A stretch of 64,000 bases of DNA. Origin: Vallitalea sp. Lineage in GTDB: Bacteria; Bacillota; Clostridia; Lachnospirales; Vallitaleaceae. The stretch spans positions 62,001-126,000 of the forward strand of contig JAOASG010000071.1 of the NCBI GenBank assembly GCA_025210235.1. The letters run 5' to 3'. This document shows positions 43,397-53,191 of this stretch, in pieces; position 1 is the stretch's first letter, and each line of letters begins with the position of its first letter. Under the pieces are notes generated by a model that was given only the letters and a program-made list of their open reading frames with translations, searched no databases and was not told the origin of the DNA. Made by a program: the position numbers and the translations under genes.

Positions 43397-44593
43397 ATGG
43401 ATGAAATGTTGTCTCAAGAAGAAATAAATGCCTTATTACAGGGATTAGATAATACAGATGAAAATAGTGGCGAAGTTAACACAGAATGTCAACTTAATGA
43501 TGCCGAAAAAGATGCAATTGGCGAGATATCTAACATTAGTATGGGTACTGCAGCAACTACTTTATTTTCTCTAGTTAATCAAAAAGTAGTAATAACAACC
43601 CCTACAGTAACTATATCTAGTTGGGAAGAATTATCTAAAGATTTTATTAAGCCATGTGTTGCTATTCAGATTGTTTACAAAGAAGGTCTTGAAGGAACTA
43701 ATATGTTAATGCTTCGTGAAGACGATGTGAAAATTATATCGGATCTTATGATGGGTGGAGATGGTCATATTACAGATGCTGAACTATCAGAGCTACATCT
43801 AAGTGCAATAAGCGAAGCGATGAATCAAATGATAGGTTCAGCTGCTACTTCAATGTCTTCAATGTTTAATAAAAAAATAGATATAAATCCTCCTACATCA
43901 AATGTTGTTAATTTTAATGATGAATATGTAGATGAAGATAAAATAGCTCAATTTCTTAATAAAGATTTTTTAAAGGTATCCTTTAAAATGCAAATAGGAG
44001 ATTTAGTTGATAGTGAAATGATGCAATTATATCCAATGGAATTTGCAAAAGATATATATGACAACTTTATGTCAAGCCAAGAAGAAAATGTAGAAGAAGT
44101 AAGTGTAACTCAACAAAATGTTGTTGATAATTCTACACAACAAGCAATTCCTAATCAAAAAATAGATATACCAAATCAAAGATTAGATATACCAAACCAA
44201 ATACCTAATCAAATGCCAAATCAAATGAATGGGTATAATGCTACAAGTAGTATGTATAATTCTACCTCACAAAATCAATTTAGAAATATTGAGGTACAGC
44301 AAGCTCAATTTCAAGATTTTGACATGAATGCTGTTATTCAACAAAAAGAAAATATTGATTTAATTATGGATGTGCCATTAGAGGTAACTGTTGAGCTGGG
44401 AAGAACTAGTAAACCAATTAAAGAAATACTAGAATTTGCACCTGGAACTATAATTGAGCTAAAAAAACTAGCCGGTGAACCTATTGATGTTTTAGTCAAT
44501 GGAAAAAATGTTGCTAAAGGTGAAGTAGTTGTTATTGATGAGAATTTTGGAATTAGAATTACTGATATCATTAAAACAACCAATATTATCTAG
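43397..44593 (+). CDS. fliY: Flagellar motor switch phosphatase FliY
   Basis: FliY replaces FliN in many Gram-positives and both builds the C ring and dephosphorylates CheY-P. The N-terminus [14 protein letters not shown] is a CheY-P-binding peptide. The CheC-type phosphatase helices are [16 protein letters not shown] and [16 protein letters not shown], each with the Glu and Asn pair. A Gln/Asn/Pro-rich linker at about residues 250-300 has short repeats ([17 protein letters not shown]). The SpoA domain at the end has [40 protein letters not shown]. The length is 398 residues. Confidence 0.95.
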   Translation: MDEMLSQEEINALLQGLDNTDENSGEVNTECQLNDAEKDAIGEISNISMGTAATTLFSLVNQKVVITTPTVTISSWEELSKDFIKPCVAIQIVYKEGLEGTNMLMLREDDVKIISDLMMGGDGHITDAELSELHLSAISEAMNQMIGSAATSMSSMFNKKIDINPPTSNVVNFNDEYVDEDKIAQFLNKDFLKVSFKMQIGDLVDSEMMQLYPMEFAKDIYDNFMSSQEENVEEVSVTQQNVVDNSTQQAIPNQKIDIPNQRLDIPNQIPNQMPNQMNGYNATSSMYNSTSQNQFRNIEVQQAQFQDFDMNAVIQQKENIDLIMDVPLEVTVELGRTSKPIKEILEFAPGTIIELKKLAGEPIDVLVNGKNVAKGEVVVIDENFGIRITDIIKTTNII

Positions 44594-44624
44594 TTAATTA
44601 ATATTATTAAGAGGAGAGATTTCG

Positions 44625-44987
44625 ATGGGAAAGAATATTTTAATAGTTGATGACGCTGCTTTTATGAGAATGATGATTAAAGATATCTTAACTAAAAATG
44701 GGTATAATGTTGTTGGAGAAGCAGAAAATGGTTTGAAAGCTGTAGAAAAATTTAACGAATTAAATCCTGATTTAGTAATTATGGATATAACAATGCCAGA
44801 AATGGATGGGATTGAAGCTGTTAAAGCTATAAAAAATAATAATAGTGATGCTGTAATTATTATGTGTTCTGCTATGGGACAGCAAGCTATGGTTATAGAG
44901 TCTATTCAAGCTGGAGCAAAAGATTTTATTGTTAAACCTTTTCAAGCTGAACGTGTTGTAGAAGCAGTTTCTAAAATAATAGGATAG
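44625..44987 (+). CDS. cheY: Chemotaxis response regulator CheY
   Basis: CheY is the diffusible response regulator phosphorylated by CheA and read by FliM and FliY. The 120-residue single receiver domain has the acidic pair D9/D10, the phosphoacceptor D54 in VIMDITMPEMDG, the switch residue S82 in MCSAMG and K104 in IVKPF. AGAGGAGAG precedes the ATG. It lies next to the phosphatase fliY, the Bacillus arrangement. Confidence 0.95.
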   Translation: MGKNILIVDDAAFMRMMIKDILTKNGYNVVGEAENGLKAVEKFNELNPDLVIMDITMPEMDGIEAVKAIKNNNSDAVIIMCSAMGQQAMVIESIQAGAKDFIVKPFQAERVVEAVSKIIG

Positions 44988-44994
44988 ATGATAT

Positions 44995-45354
44995 ATGGCT
45001 ATTTTAATTCAAAGTCAAAGTAATTGGTGGCAGTTTATTGTTTTATTAATATTATTTATTTTAGTATTATTTGGAGCTTACTTTTCTACAAAATTATTTG
45101 GAAAATTTCAAATCAAGAAAGGGTCTAGCAAAAATATACATCAACTTGAGTCTATTTCTGTTGGACCACAGAAATTTATTCAATTAATAAAAATAGGTGA
45201 AGAGTTTATTTTAATAGGTGTTACAAAGGATAAAATTACATTTATTAAAGAGATAGACAAAAATAATATAGATTTGAATAAGTATAAAAAAGATAATATA
45301 CAACAAGTTGCACCATTTAGTAAGCACCTAGAAAAATTTCTAGGGAAGAAATAA
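44995..45354 (+). CDS. fliO: Flagellar biosynthetic protein FliO
   Basis: FliO is a scaffold for assembling the FliP-FliQ-FliR export gate. The 119-residue protein has one N-terminal membrane helix (about residues 13-32) and a small cytoplasmic domain with LESISVGPQKFIQLIKIGEEFILIGVTKDKITFIKEI, the FliO/FliZ pattern. The ribosome binding site is weak (GATAGATGAT), and it starts 7 bp after cheY, so translation may depend on coupling. Confidence 0.87.
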   Translation: MAILIQSQSNWWQFIVLLILFILVLFGAYFSTKLFGKFQIKKGSSKNIHQLESISVGPQKFIQLIKIGEEFILIGVTKDKITFIKEIDKNNIDLNKYKKDNIQQVAPFSKHLEKFLGKK

Positions 45355-45377
45355 AATGTATATAATGGAGTAGATTT

Positions 45378-46172
45378 ATGAGGCATATAAAATACAAACA
45401 CATAAAATTGTCAAAAGTTGTGGTAATAATAAGTATTATTCTTACTGTTATTGTATTTAATAGCAGTAAAATATTTGCTTCAACACAAAGCCCTATTCCT
45501 TTTTCGTTTGATTTTAATGTAAGTGCAGCTGAAAATGGAAAAGATGTGGTTAGCAGTTTACAGATTTTATTTATTTTAACATTAATTACATTGGCACCAT
45601 CAATATTAGTAATGATGACATCATTTACTAGAATTATTGTAGTCTTGCATTTTGTAAGATCAGCACTTGCTACTCAACAAACACCACCTAATCAAGTTTT
45701 AATAGGGTTAGCTTTGTTTATAACATTATTTATTATGCAACCTGTTATTTCTGATGTTAATGATGTGGCGTTAAAACCGTATTCTGCTGGTGAATTATCT
45801 CAAGAAGAAGCTATTAATAGAGGACTTGAGCCTATAAGAAAATTCATGTTAAATCAAGTCAATGACAAAGATTTAAAGTTGTTTTTGGATATTGCAGAGA
45901 GTAGAAGTGTTACTGAGATTGAGGACATTCCAACAAGTGTCCTAATTCCAGCATTTATTATTAGTGAACTTAGAGCCGCGTTTATTATTGGATTTTTGAT
46001 ATATATACCATTTATAGTTGTTGATATGGTTGTAGCCTCTACACTAATGTCAATGGGTATGATGATGCTTCCACCAGTAATGATATCATTACCATTTAAG
46101 CTTATGTTATTTATTCTTGCAGATGGATGGAATCTAATTATCGGAGAATTAGTTAAAACTTTTAAATTTTAA
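45378..46172 (+). CDS. fliP: Flagellar type III export gate protein FliP
   Basis: FliP forms the core pentamer of the export gate. It begins with a cleavable-type signal segment at about residues 11-35, ending near IFAST. The family motifs then follow: ILFILTLITLAPSILVMMTSFTRIIVVLHFVRSALATQQTPPNQVL, LIPAFIISELRAAFIIGFLIYIPF and MGMMMLPPVMISLPFKLMLF. The 264 residues match. AATGGAGTAG precedes the ATG. Confidence 0.96.
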   Translation: MRHIKYKHIKLSKVVVIISIILTVIVFNSSKIFASTQSPIPFSFDFNVSAAENGKDVVSSLQILFILTLITLAPSILVMMTSFTRIIVVLHFVRSALATQQTPPNQVLIGLALFITLFIMQPVISDVNDVALKPYSAGELSQEEAINRGLEPIRKFMLNQVNDKDLKLFLDIAESRSVTEIEDIPTSVLIPAFIISELRAAFIIGFLIYIPFIVVDMVVASTLMSMGMMMLPPVMISLPFKLMLFILADGWNLIIGELVKTFKF

Positions 46173-46220
46173 TTATAAGTTTAGCAATTATCTATAATTT
46201 TGAAAGGAATGGTTATAGAT

Positions 46221-46493
46221 ATGAATCAAGGAATGATAATAGATATGGCTAGAGAAGCATTACTAACAGTAATAAATGTATCTGGACCATTATTATTATT
46301 AGCTTTAACAATTGGATTATTAGTAAGTATATTTCAAACAGTAACATCAATACAAGAACCTACACTTGCATTTGTACCGAAAATCTTAGCAGTTTTTTTA
46401 GGTTTGGTTATATTTGGCCCATGGATGTTAAATAAAATGTTAACATTTATAACCAATTTATATACTAGTTTTGGTTCATATATAATCAATTAG
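46221..46493 (+). CDS. fliQ: Flagellar type III export gate protein FliQ
   Basis: FliQ is a small two-helix component of the export gate. The sequence MNQGMIIDMAREALLTVINVSGPLLLLALTIGLLVSIFQTVTSIQEPTLAFVPKI is nearly the family consensus, followed by FGPWMLNKMLTFI. I chose ATG 46221 because it gives 90 residues, the normal length. The ribosome binding site GAAAGGA at 46202-46208 is then rather far (12 bases). ATG 46209 is too close to it, so the start is not settled. Confidence 0.94.
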   Translation: MNQGMIIDMAREALLTVINVSGPLLLLALTIGLLVSIFQTVTSIQEPTLAFVPKILAVFLGLVIFGPWMLNKMLTFITNLYTSFGSYIIN

Positions 46494-46504
46494 GGGAATA
46501 AAAC

Positions 46505-47287
46505 ATGGAATTATTGATAAATGATCCTTTTACATATTTAGATGTATTTTTGCTTATATTTGTAAGGATGATAAGCTTTTTTATATCTGTACCATTATTT
46601 GGTATGAAAAGTATTCCAAAAGTAGCAAAAATAGCAATGGCATTTTTTATGGCTGTTATTATAATTAATTTATATCCTATGAAAATAGATGTTACAAGTG
46701 CAGATATTATACCATATGCTATACTAGTAATTAAAGAATTTATAGTAGGGTGGCTAATTGGATTTGGAGCTTATCTTGCTTTTTCTATTATTACACTAGC
46801 AGGTCAATTAATTGATTATCAGATAGGGTTTACAATGGTTAATGTTTTTGATCCCCTTAGTCAAATACAGTTAACTATTACAGGTAATTTATATTATTAT
46901 TTATTGTTATTAATGATGTTAGCAACAAATACACATTATTTTTTTATTAAAGCTTTAAGTGAAAGTTTTAAATGGATACCTATTGGTAAAGCAGTTTTTA
47001 GACCAAAGCTATATCATTCTGTTTTATCTTTTTTTACAGATTATTTTGTAATTGCTTTACAGATAGCTGCTCCTATGATAGGTGTAATGCTTATTATTAA
47101 TGTAGTTCTTGGTATACTTGCAAGAGCTACCCCACAAATGAATATGTTTGTTATTGGACTTCCACTTAAGTTAATAGTTGGTTTAGTTGTTCTATTGATT
47201 ACCTTATCAATGTTTCCAAGTGTTAGTTCATGGATATTTGATAAAATGTTGAGTTTTATTGACTTGATTATAAAAGGAATGAGTTAG
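46505..47287 (+). CDS. fliR: Flagellar type III export gate protein FliR
   Basis: FliR is the single-copy gate subunit that completes the FliP-FliQ helical assembly. The 260-residue protein has about six hydrophobic segments. It carries VRMISFFISVPLFGMKSIPKVAKIAMAFFMA and FIVGWLIGFGAYLAFSIITLAGQLIDYQIGFTMVNVFDP, plus RATPQMNMFVIGLPLKLIVGL, all diagnostic. AGGGGAA precedes the ATG. It is followed by flhB after 4 bp; in some clostridia these two are fused, but here they are separate. Confidence 0.95.
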   Translation: MELLINDPFTYLDVFLLIFVRMISFFISVPLFGMKSIPKVAKIAMAFFMAVIIINLYPMKIDVTSADIIPYAILVIKEFIVGWLIGFGAYLAFSIITLAGQLIDYQIGFTMVNVFDPLSQIQLTITGNLYYYLLLLMMLATNTHYFFIKALSESFKWIPIGKAVFRPKLYHSVLSFFTDYFVIALQIAAPMIGVMLIINVVLGILARATPQMNMFVIGLPLKLIVGLVVLLITLSMFPSVSSWIFDKMLSFIDLIIKGMS

Positions 47288-47291
47288 TATA

Positions 47292-48425
47292 ATGAAATCC
47301 TATTTTCAAGAAAAAAAAGTGATTATAGGTTATAATCTTCAATTTTTTGCTGGAAATGATGATGGTGGAGAAAAGACTGAAAAACCAACTGAGCGTAAAA
47401 GACAGAAAGCAAGAGAAGAAGGACAAGTTGCAAAAAGTATTGAAATTACAACTGCCCTTATATTTATTTTTATGTTTTCTGCGTTAAAAATTTTTGCTCC
47501 ATATATGTATGATAAAATGCAAAAAGTATTTAAATATATTTATTCAAAATGTGAACTAGCTACTAATGAAATAACTATTAATTTTATATTAGATATAACC
47601 AAATATACATTAACATCTATAGTAGAAATATTATTACCTTTTTTTGCAATAGTAGTCTCGGTTGGGTTAATTGGAAATTTTCTTCAAGTTGGATGGAAGC
47701 CATCAGCAAAGCCTATGAAACCCAAGTTTAATAAATTAAGTCCAGTACAAGGAATTAAAAGACTATTTTCATTACGTTCATTAATGGAATTACTAAAAGC
47801 ATTATTAAAGATTAGTATTATTATTGCGATAGTTTATTCTAGTATAAAAGGCAAAGAAGGATTTATTTTACTAGTTTATGACTTGTCTTTAATAGATGCA
47901 TTTAAATTAATGACAAACATTGCACTTGATATAGGGATAAAAGTTGGTGCATTTTATATAATAGTGGCATTAATTGATTATATTTACCAAAGATATTCCC
48001 TAGAAAAGAAATTGAAAATGTCAAAACAAGAGGTTAAACAAGAATATAAAGAATCTGAAGGTAATCCAGAAATAAAATCAAAAATTCGTCAAAAGATGAG
48101 AGAAGCTTCAATGAAACGAATGATGCAGGATTTACCTAATGCAGACGTAATTATTACAAATCCAACGCATTTTGCTGTTGCTATTAAATATGATGGTGAT
48201 AATTCATTAGCTCCAGTAGTAATAGCAAAGGGTGTTGATATTTTGGCAGCAAAGATAAAAAGTGTAGCTATTGATAATGATATAGAAATTGTTGAAAATA
48301 AGCCTTTAGCTAGAACGCTTTATTATACAGTAGATATTGGTAATGAAATACCTCCAGAGTTATATCAAACTGTAGCTGAAGTATTAGCATTTGTATATAA
48401 TTTGAAGAAGAATAAGGAGAGTTAG
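47292..48425 (+). CDS. flhB: Flagellar type III secretion switch protein FlhB
   Basis: FlhB controls export substrate switching by autocleavage. The cytoplasmic start contains LQFFAG and EKTEKPTERKRQKAREEGQVAKS, then about four membrane helices span residues 45-235. The autocleavage motif NPTH is in VIITNPTHFAVAIKYDGD, followed by APVVIAKGVDILAAKIK. The 377 residues are usual. The ribosome binding site lies in the end of fliR. Confidence 0.96.
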   Translation: MKSYFQEKKVIIGYNLQFFAGNDDGGEKTEKPTERKRQKAREEGQVAKSIEITTALIFIFMFSALKIFAPYMYDKMQKVFKYIYSKCELATNEITINFILDITKYTLTSIVEILLPFFAIVVSVGLIGNFLQVGWKPSAKPMKPKFNKLSPVQGIKRLFSLRSLMELLKALLKISIIIAIVYSSIKGKEGFILLVYDLSLIDAFKLMTNIALDIGIKVGAFYIIVALIDYIYQRYSLEKKLKMSKQEVKQEYKESEGNPEIKSKIRQKMREASMKRMMQDLPNADVIITNPTHFAVAIKYDGDNSLAPVVIAKGVDILAAKIKSVAIDNDIEIVENKPLARTLYYTVDIGNEIPPELYQTVAEVLAFVYNLKKNKES

Positions 48426-48430
48426 TCATT

Positions 48431-50473
48431 ATGAAAATAAAAATGGGTGATATTGTTTTAGGATTATTTATTATTTTAGCGATTATCATAATGATTATTC
48501 CTATGGACACTCTTCTACTAGATATGTTAATTACTTTAAATATTGCAATTGCATTAATTATATTATTCAATGCTTTATTCGCACAAGAAGCATTAAGTAT
48601 GTCTTCTTTTCCAACATTGTTACTTTTTATTACCATTTATCGTTTATCATTAAACTTGTCTTCTACTAGGTCAATACTTACTAGTGGAGAAGCAGGTGAT
48701 GTAATTAAAACTTTTGGTAGCTTTGTCGGTGGTAATGATATTGTTGTAGGAGTTGTTATGTTCATTATACTAATTATTGTTCAATTTTTAGTTATTACAA
48801 AAGGGTCAGAAAGAGTTTCAGAAGTATCTGCACGTTTTACATTAGATGCTATGCCAGGTAAACAGATGGCTATTGACGCCGATCTTAATTCAGGTTTAAT
48901 TGACGAAATGCAAGCTCGTGAACGAAGAAATAAAATACAAGATGAAGCATCTTTTTATGGAGCAATGGATGGTGCAAGCAAATTTGTAAAAGGTGATGCT
49001 ATTACGGGGCTTATTATTACTTTCATCAATATCGTAGGTGGTTTAATAATTGGAGTAACAAGAGCAGGACTTCCTATGAATGAAGCTTTTCAAAAATATA
49101 CAATACTTACTATTGGTGATGGGCTAGTAAGTCAGATTCCAGCTTTATTAATATCCTTATCTACAGGTATTTTGGTTACAAAGGTATCAAAAGATGCGGA
49201 TGTAAGTGATCAATTTATAGAACAATTATTTTCACTTCCAAAAGTTTTCTTTTTCACTGGTGGAGTATTAATATTTTTAGGAGTATTTACACCACTTCCA
49301 CCAATAACTGTTTCTGGTGCAGGAGTTTTATGTATTATAGCTGGTTTGAAAATGAATAGTACTCTCCAAATACAATCAATCGAAGAGGAAATTTCCACTG
49401 AAGATGAAGAAGCTGAGGAGATACGAAAGCCAGAAAATGTTGTTTCATTATTACAAGTTGACCCAATAGTACTAGAATTTGGATATGGTATAATTCCTCT
49501 TGCTGACGTTAATCAAGGTGGGGATTTATTAGATAGAGTAGTAATGATAAGAAGACAAATAGCTCTGGAATTAGGTACTATTGTACCAATCATAAGATTA
49601 AGAGATAATATACAGTTAAACCCTAATCAATATATAATTAAAATTAAAGATGTTAAAGTTGCAGAAGGAGAAATACTTTTTGATCATTACATGGCTATGA
49701 ATCCAGGATTTGTTGAAGAAGAATTAGATGGTATAGAAACTATAGAACCTGCTTTTAATTTACCTGCTTTATGGATTACTGAAAGTCAAAGAGAAAGAGC
49801 AGAGGCTATTGGATATACTGTTGTAGATCCTCCATCTATTATTGCAACACATTTAACAGAAATAATTAAAAAACATCTTGATGAACTTATGACTAGACAA
49901 GATGTTCAAACACTTATTAATAATGTTAAAGAAGAAAATTCAACATTAGTAGAAGAGTTAGTTCCAAAACTACTAAGTGTTGGAGAAGTCCAAAAAGTTC
50001 TTACTAATTTATTAAAAGAGGGAATATCAATTAGAGATTTAGTTACTATTTTTGAAACTTTGGCAGATAATGCTATAATTAATAGAGACACTGATATATT
50101 GACTGAATATGTAAGACAAGGTTTAAAAAGAGCAATCTCATCAACATTTCTTGATGAAAATGAGGGAAATAGTGTTATTACATTAGATCCCGTATTAGAA
50201 CAAACAATTATGGATAGTGTTAAAAATACAGAACAAGGTACATACCTTGCATTAGACCCAGAAATTACTGGAATAATCTATAATTCTGTTGAACAAGAAA
50301 CTAATAAACTTATTTCAATAGGTCGTACGCCAATATTATTAACTTCACCTATTGTACGAATATATTTTAGACGTTTAACAGAAGAACAATTTCCAGATTT
50401 AATTATACTATCATATAATGAGCTAGATGCTAATGCAGAAATACAATCAGTAGGGATGGTGAGTATTGGTTGA
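48431..50473 (+). CDS. flhA: Flagellar type III export protein FlhA
   Basis: FlhA is the large nonameric export-gate protein that receives substrates and couples to the proton gradient. About eight membrane helices fill residues 1-320. The FHIPEP loop motif is RFTLDAMPGKQMAIDADLNSGLIDEMQARERR. The cytoplasmic domain at about 350-680 contains VLEFGYGIIPLADVNQGGDLLDRVVMIRRQIALELG and ILLTSPIVRIYFRRL. The 680 residues match. The stop overlaps the flhF start by four bases. Confidence 0.97.
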   Translation: MKIKMGDIVLGLFIILAIIIMIIPMDTLLLDMLITLNIAIALIILFNALFAQEALSMSSFPTLLLFITIYRLSLNLSSTRSILTSGEAGDVIKTFGSFVGGNDIVVGVVMFIILIIVQFLVITKGSERVSEVSARFTLDAMPGKQMAIDADLNSGLIDEMQARERRNKIQDEASFYGAMDGASKFVKGDAITGLIITFINIVGGLIIGVTRAGLPMNEAFQKYTILTIGDGLVSQIPALLISLSTGILVTKVSKDADVSDQFIEQLFSLPKVFFFTGGVLIFLGVFTPLPPITVSGAGVLCIIAGLKMNSTLQIQSIEEEISTEDEEAEEIRKPENVVSLLQVDPIVLEFGYGIIPLADVNQGGDLLDRVVMIRRQIALELGTIVPIIRLRDNIQLNPNQYIIKIKDVKVAEGEILFDHYMAMNPGFVEEELDGIETIEPAFNLPALWITESQRERAEAIGYTVVDPPSIIATHLTEIIKKHLDELMTRQDVQTLINNVKEENSTLVEELVPKLLSVGEVQKVLTNLLKEGISIRDLVTIFETLADNAIINRDTDILTEYVRQGLKRAISSTFLDENEGNSVITLDPVLEQTIMDSVKNTEQGTYLALDPEITGIIYNSVEQETNKLISIGRTPILLTSPIVRIYFRRLTEEQFPDLIILSYNELDANAEIQSVGMVSIG

Positions 50474-51615
50474 AAATAAAGCAATTTGAAGCAGGTACAG
50501 AAAAACAAGCTATGTTACAAGTAAAAGAAGAATTTGGTAAAGAAGCTTTGATAGTAAGTATTAAAAACATAAAGCCAAAAGGAATATTTAAATTATTTAA
50601 AAGACCATTTGTTCAAGTTACAGCTGCTCTTGATGAAAAAGACGTTTCTGTAACAAATGAACAATTAAGAAATACTGATAAAGTTACAAATATAGAATAT
50701 AATGATATTTATCAATCTAACTCAATAGAAAGTATAAAAGATAAAATTACTAAAATTGAGAAATTTATTAATGAGGAAGATAATAATAGTCATTTTATTA
50801 TACAAGAAGAGCAAATATCTAGGGAAGATATACCTATTATTAATTTAATTTATAATCAATTAATTGAGAATGAAGTAAATGAAAAAGTAGCTAACAAATT
50901 AATGTTAGGTTTAAATGAATCATTATCAAAAGGAAATATTAAGATTAATGAATTAGTATCAATTATTTATAAGAGGATAATTAATGAATTAGAAGATATA
51001 GAGACAATAGATTTAAGTGGTGAAGGTCCTAAAATAATTACTTTTATAGGGCCAACAGGAGTAGGAAAAACAACAACTATTGCAAAATTAGCTTCTTATT
51101 ATAGTATAAACGAAGGCAAAAGCATTGGTTTAATAACTGCAGATACATATAGAATTGCAGCCGTAGAACAGTTAAGGACGTATGGAAATATATTAAATAT
51201 TCCTGTTTCAGTAGTATACTCTAACGAAGAGATTAAAGAATCCATTAATAAATTTAGTGATAAAGATTTAATTATCATTGATACAGCTGGTAGATCTCAT
51301 AAAAATAATGAGAGACAAGAAGATATTAAAGAATTACTTAGCTTAATTCCAGAAAAAGAAGTTTATTTAGTTTTGAGTATAACTACAAAATATAAAGATT
51401 TAATTAGTATAACAGAGAGATATAAGAACATTGCAGATTACAAAATAATATTTACAAAATTAGATGAATCAATATCCGTAGGTAATATACTTAACATAAA
51501 GAATAAAACTGGCGCAAAATTATCTTATATTACATTTGGACAAAATGTTCCAGATGATATTAAAGAGATTAATCCACATAACATTGCAAAAAGTATATTA
51601 GGGGGACAAGATTAG
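50470..51615 (+). CDS. flhF: SRP-family GTPase FlhF
   Basis: FlhF is a signal-recognition-particle-like GTPase that sets flagellar number and place. The N-terminal B domain is variable, followed by the N and G domains. The P-loop GPTGVGKT is at residues 194-201, then DTYRIAAVEQLRTY, DTAGRSHKN and FTKLDE. The start is a TTG overlapping the flhA stop, with no strong independent ribosome binding site, so translational coupling is likely. The length is 381 residues. It is paired with its regulator flhG. Confidence 0.95.
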   Translation: MKIKQFEAGTEKQAMLQVKEEFGKEALIVSIKNIKPKGIFKLFKRPFVQVTAALDEKDVSVTNEQLRNTDKVTNIEYNDIYQSNSIESIKDKITKIEKFINEEDNNSHFIIQEEQISREDIPIINLIYNQLIENEVNEKVANKLMLGLNESLSKGNIKINELVSIIYKRIINELEDIETIDLSGEGPKIITFIGPTGVGKTTTIAKLASYYSINEGKSIGLITADTYRIAAVEQLRTYGNILNIPVSVVYSNEEIKESINKFSDKDLIIIDTAGRSHKNNERQEDIKELLSLIPEKEVYLVLSITTKYKDLISITERYKNIADYKIIFTKLDESISVGNILNIKNKTGAKLSYITFGQNVPDDIKEINPHNIAKSILGGQD

Positions 51616-51617
51616 CG

Positions 51618-52505
51618 ATGGATCAAGCTACTAACCTAAGAAATTTAATGAGAAAAAAACAATTAGTTAGTAAGAGAAGTTCTTCTAAAGTTATTACAGT
51701 TACAAGTGGAAAAGGTGGTGTAGGTAAGTCCAATGTATCTGTAAATTTAGCTATTAATTTTAGAAAGTTAGGGAAAAAAGTTATTATTTTTGATGCTGAT
51801 TTTGGACTTGCTAATATTGAAGTTATATTTGGTATTATTCCAAGATATAATTTATTTGATATGATTTATAATGGTATGAGTATTGAAGATGTTTTAACTC
51901 CTGGGCCATTAGGAATTGAGTTTATATCAGGTGGGTCAGGCATTCAAGAACTAGTTAACTTAACAAGAGATCAAATTGCTTTTTTAAATGACAGATTGTT
52001 AGATTTAGATCATCTAGCAGATATAATTATTATTGATACAGGTGCTGGTATATCCGATTCTGTATTAGAGTTTATTATAGCTTCTGATGAGGTTATTTTG
52101 GTAACAACTCCTGAACCAACATCAATTACTGATGCATATGCAGTATTAAAAGCTTTAAAAAATAGGAAAAGAGAAGAATGTAAATCAATAGATATTAACT
52201 TACTTGTAAATAGAGTAGCTAATGATTCTCAAGGACAAGAAATTTATAATAAACTAAATAAAGTTTCAAATAAATTTCTAGATATACAATTAAATAATAT
52301 AGGATTTTTGCCTCAAGATAATAACTTAACTAAAGCAGTAATTCAGCAAAAACCTGTTTCTATATTATTTCCAAAGTCAAAAGTATCAAAAGCTTTTGAA
52401 ACTGTATCAAATAATTTACTAACAAATAATTCTTACAATGGTAAAAAGAATAAAGGGATTAAAACTGTTTTTAATAATTTGATGAAATTGAAAAAGAAGA
52501 ATTAA
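51618..52505 (+). CDS. flhG: MinD-like ATPase FlhG (YlxH)
   Basis: FlhG is the MinD-family ATPase that restrains flagellar number and stimulates FlhF GTPase. The N-terminus MDQATNLRNLM has the DQAxxLR motif that contacts FlhF. The deviant Walker A SGKGGVGKSNVSVNLAINF lies at about residues 30-48. FDADFGLANIEV and IIIIDTGAGISDSVL follow. A basic C-terminal tail rich in Lys and Asn replaces the amphipathic membrane helix of MinD. The length is 295 residues. Confidence 0.95.
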   Translation: MDQATNLRNLMRKKQLVSKRSSSKVITVTSGKGGVGKSNVSVNLAINFRKLGKKVIIFDADFGLANIEVIFGIIPRYNLFDMIYNGMSIEDVLTPGPLGIEFISGGSGIQELVNLTRDQIAFLNDRLLDLDHLADIIIIDTGAGISDSVLEFIIASDEVILVTTPEPTSITDAYAVLKALKNRKREECKSIDINLLVNRVANDSQGQEIYNKLNKVSNKFLDIQLNNIGFLPQDNNLTKAVIQQKPVSILFPKSKVSKAFETVSNNLLTNNSYNGKKNKGIKTVFNNLMKLKKKN

Positions 52506-52515
52506 GGTGGTATTT

Positions 52516-53187
52516 ATGGCACATAAGGCATTGGCATTAGGGGATAAAATTGAAATTACGAAAACTAGATTTAATACAAATAAAACATACAAGAATGATA
52601 AAAAATATATTAGTATAATTCAAGATATTGATGAAGATGAAATAGTTATATCTGCTCCTATAGAAAATGGGAAAATTATACCATTAGAAATAGGTTCGTC
52701 TTATATACTTGATATATATACAAGTGGTGGATTATTTAAATGTAAAGCTTCAGTTGCGAGAAGATATAAAAAAAATAATTTATACTTTATTGTTTTTGAA
52801 ATAAAGTCGGAAATGGTAAAAAGTCAAAGAAGGCAATACTATAGGTTAAGTTGTGTTTTGCCAATAGCATTTACCAATATACAAGAGGATAATTGGTACG
52901 AAGGATTAATTATAGATATTAGTGGTGGAGGATTAAGGTTTAACTCCAAATACAAAATAGATATAAATGATGAATTAAAATGTAAAATAAAATTAGATAT
53001 TAATAATGTAGTACATGATATTGAAGTTAAAGGTAGGGTTATATTATCTCAAATAATTGATTTTGAGACAATGAGATATGAAACAAGAATTAAATTCTAT
53101 GATATTTTCAATGAAGATAGAGAAAAAATAATTAAATTTATCTTTGAAGAAGACAGAAAAAGAAGAAAGCGTAGAAAAGGACTGTGA
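52516..53187 (+). CDS. PilZ-domain c-di-GMP-binding flagellar brake protein
   Basis: This YcgR/YpfA-like protein of 223 residues probably binds cyclic di-GMP and slows the motor. An N-terminal YcgR-type beta domain spans about residues 8-105. The C-terminal PilZ domain has the RxxxR motif in QRRQYYRLSC and the second motif DISGGGLRF, both needed for c-di-GMP binding. I start at ATG 52516, after AAGGTGG at 52504-52510. A GTG at 52507 overlaps that site. Its place between flhG and cheB ties second-messenger control to the motor operon. Confidence 0.92.
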   Translation: MAHKALALGDKIEITKTRFNTNKTYKNDKKYISIIQDIDEDEIVISAPIENGKIIPLEIGSSYILDIYTSGGLFKCKASVARRYKKNNLYFIVFEIKSEMVKSQRRQYYRLSCVLPIAFTNIQEDNWYEGLIIDISGGGLRFNSKYKIDINDELKCKIKLDINNVVHDIEVKGRVILSQIIDFETMRYETRIKFYDIFNEDREKIIKFIFEEDRKRRKRRKGL

Positions 53188-53191
53188 TTAT

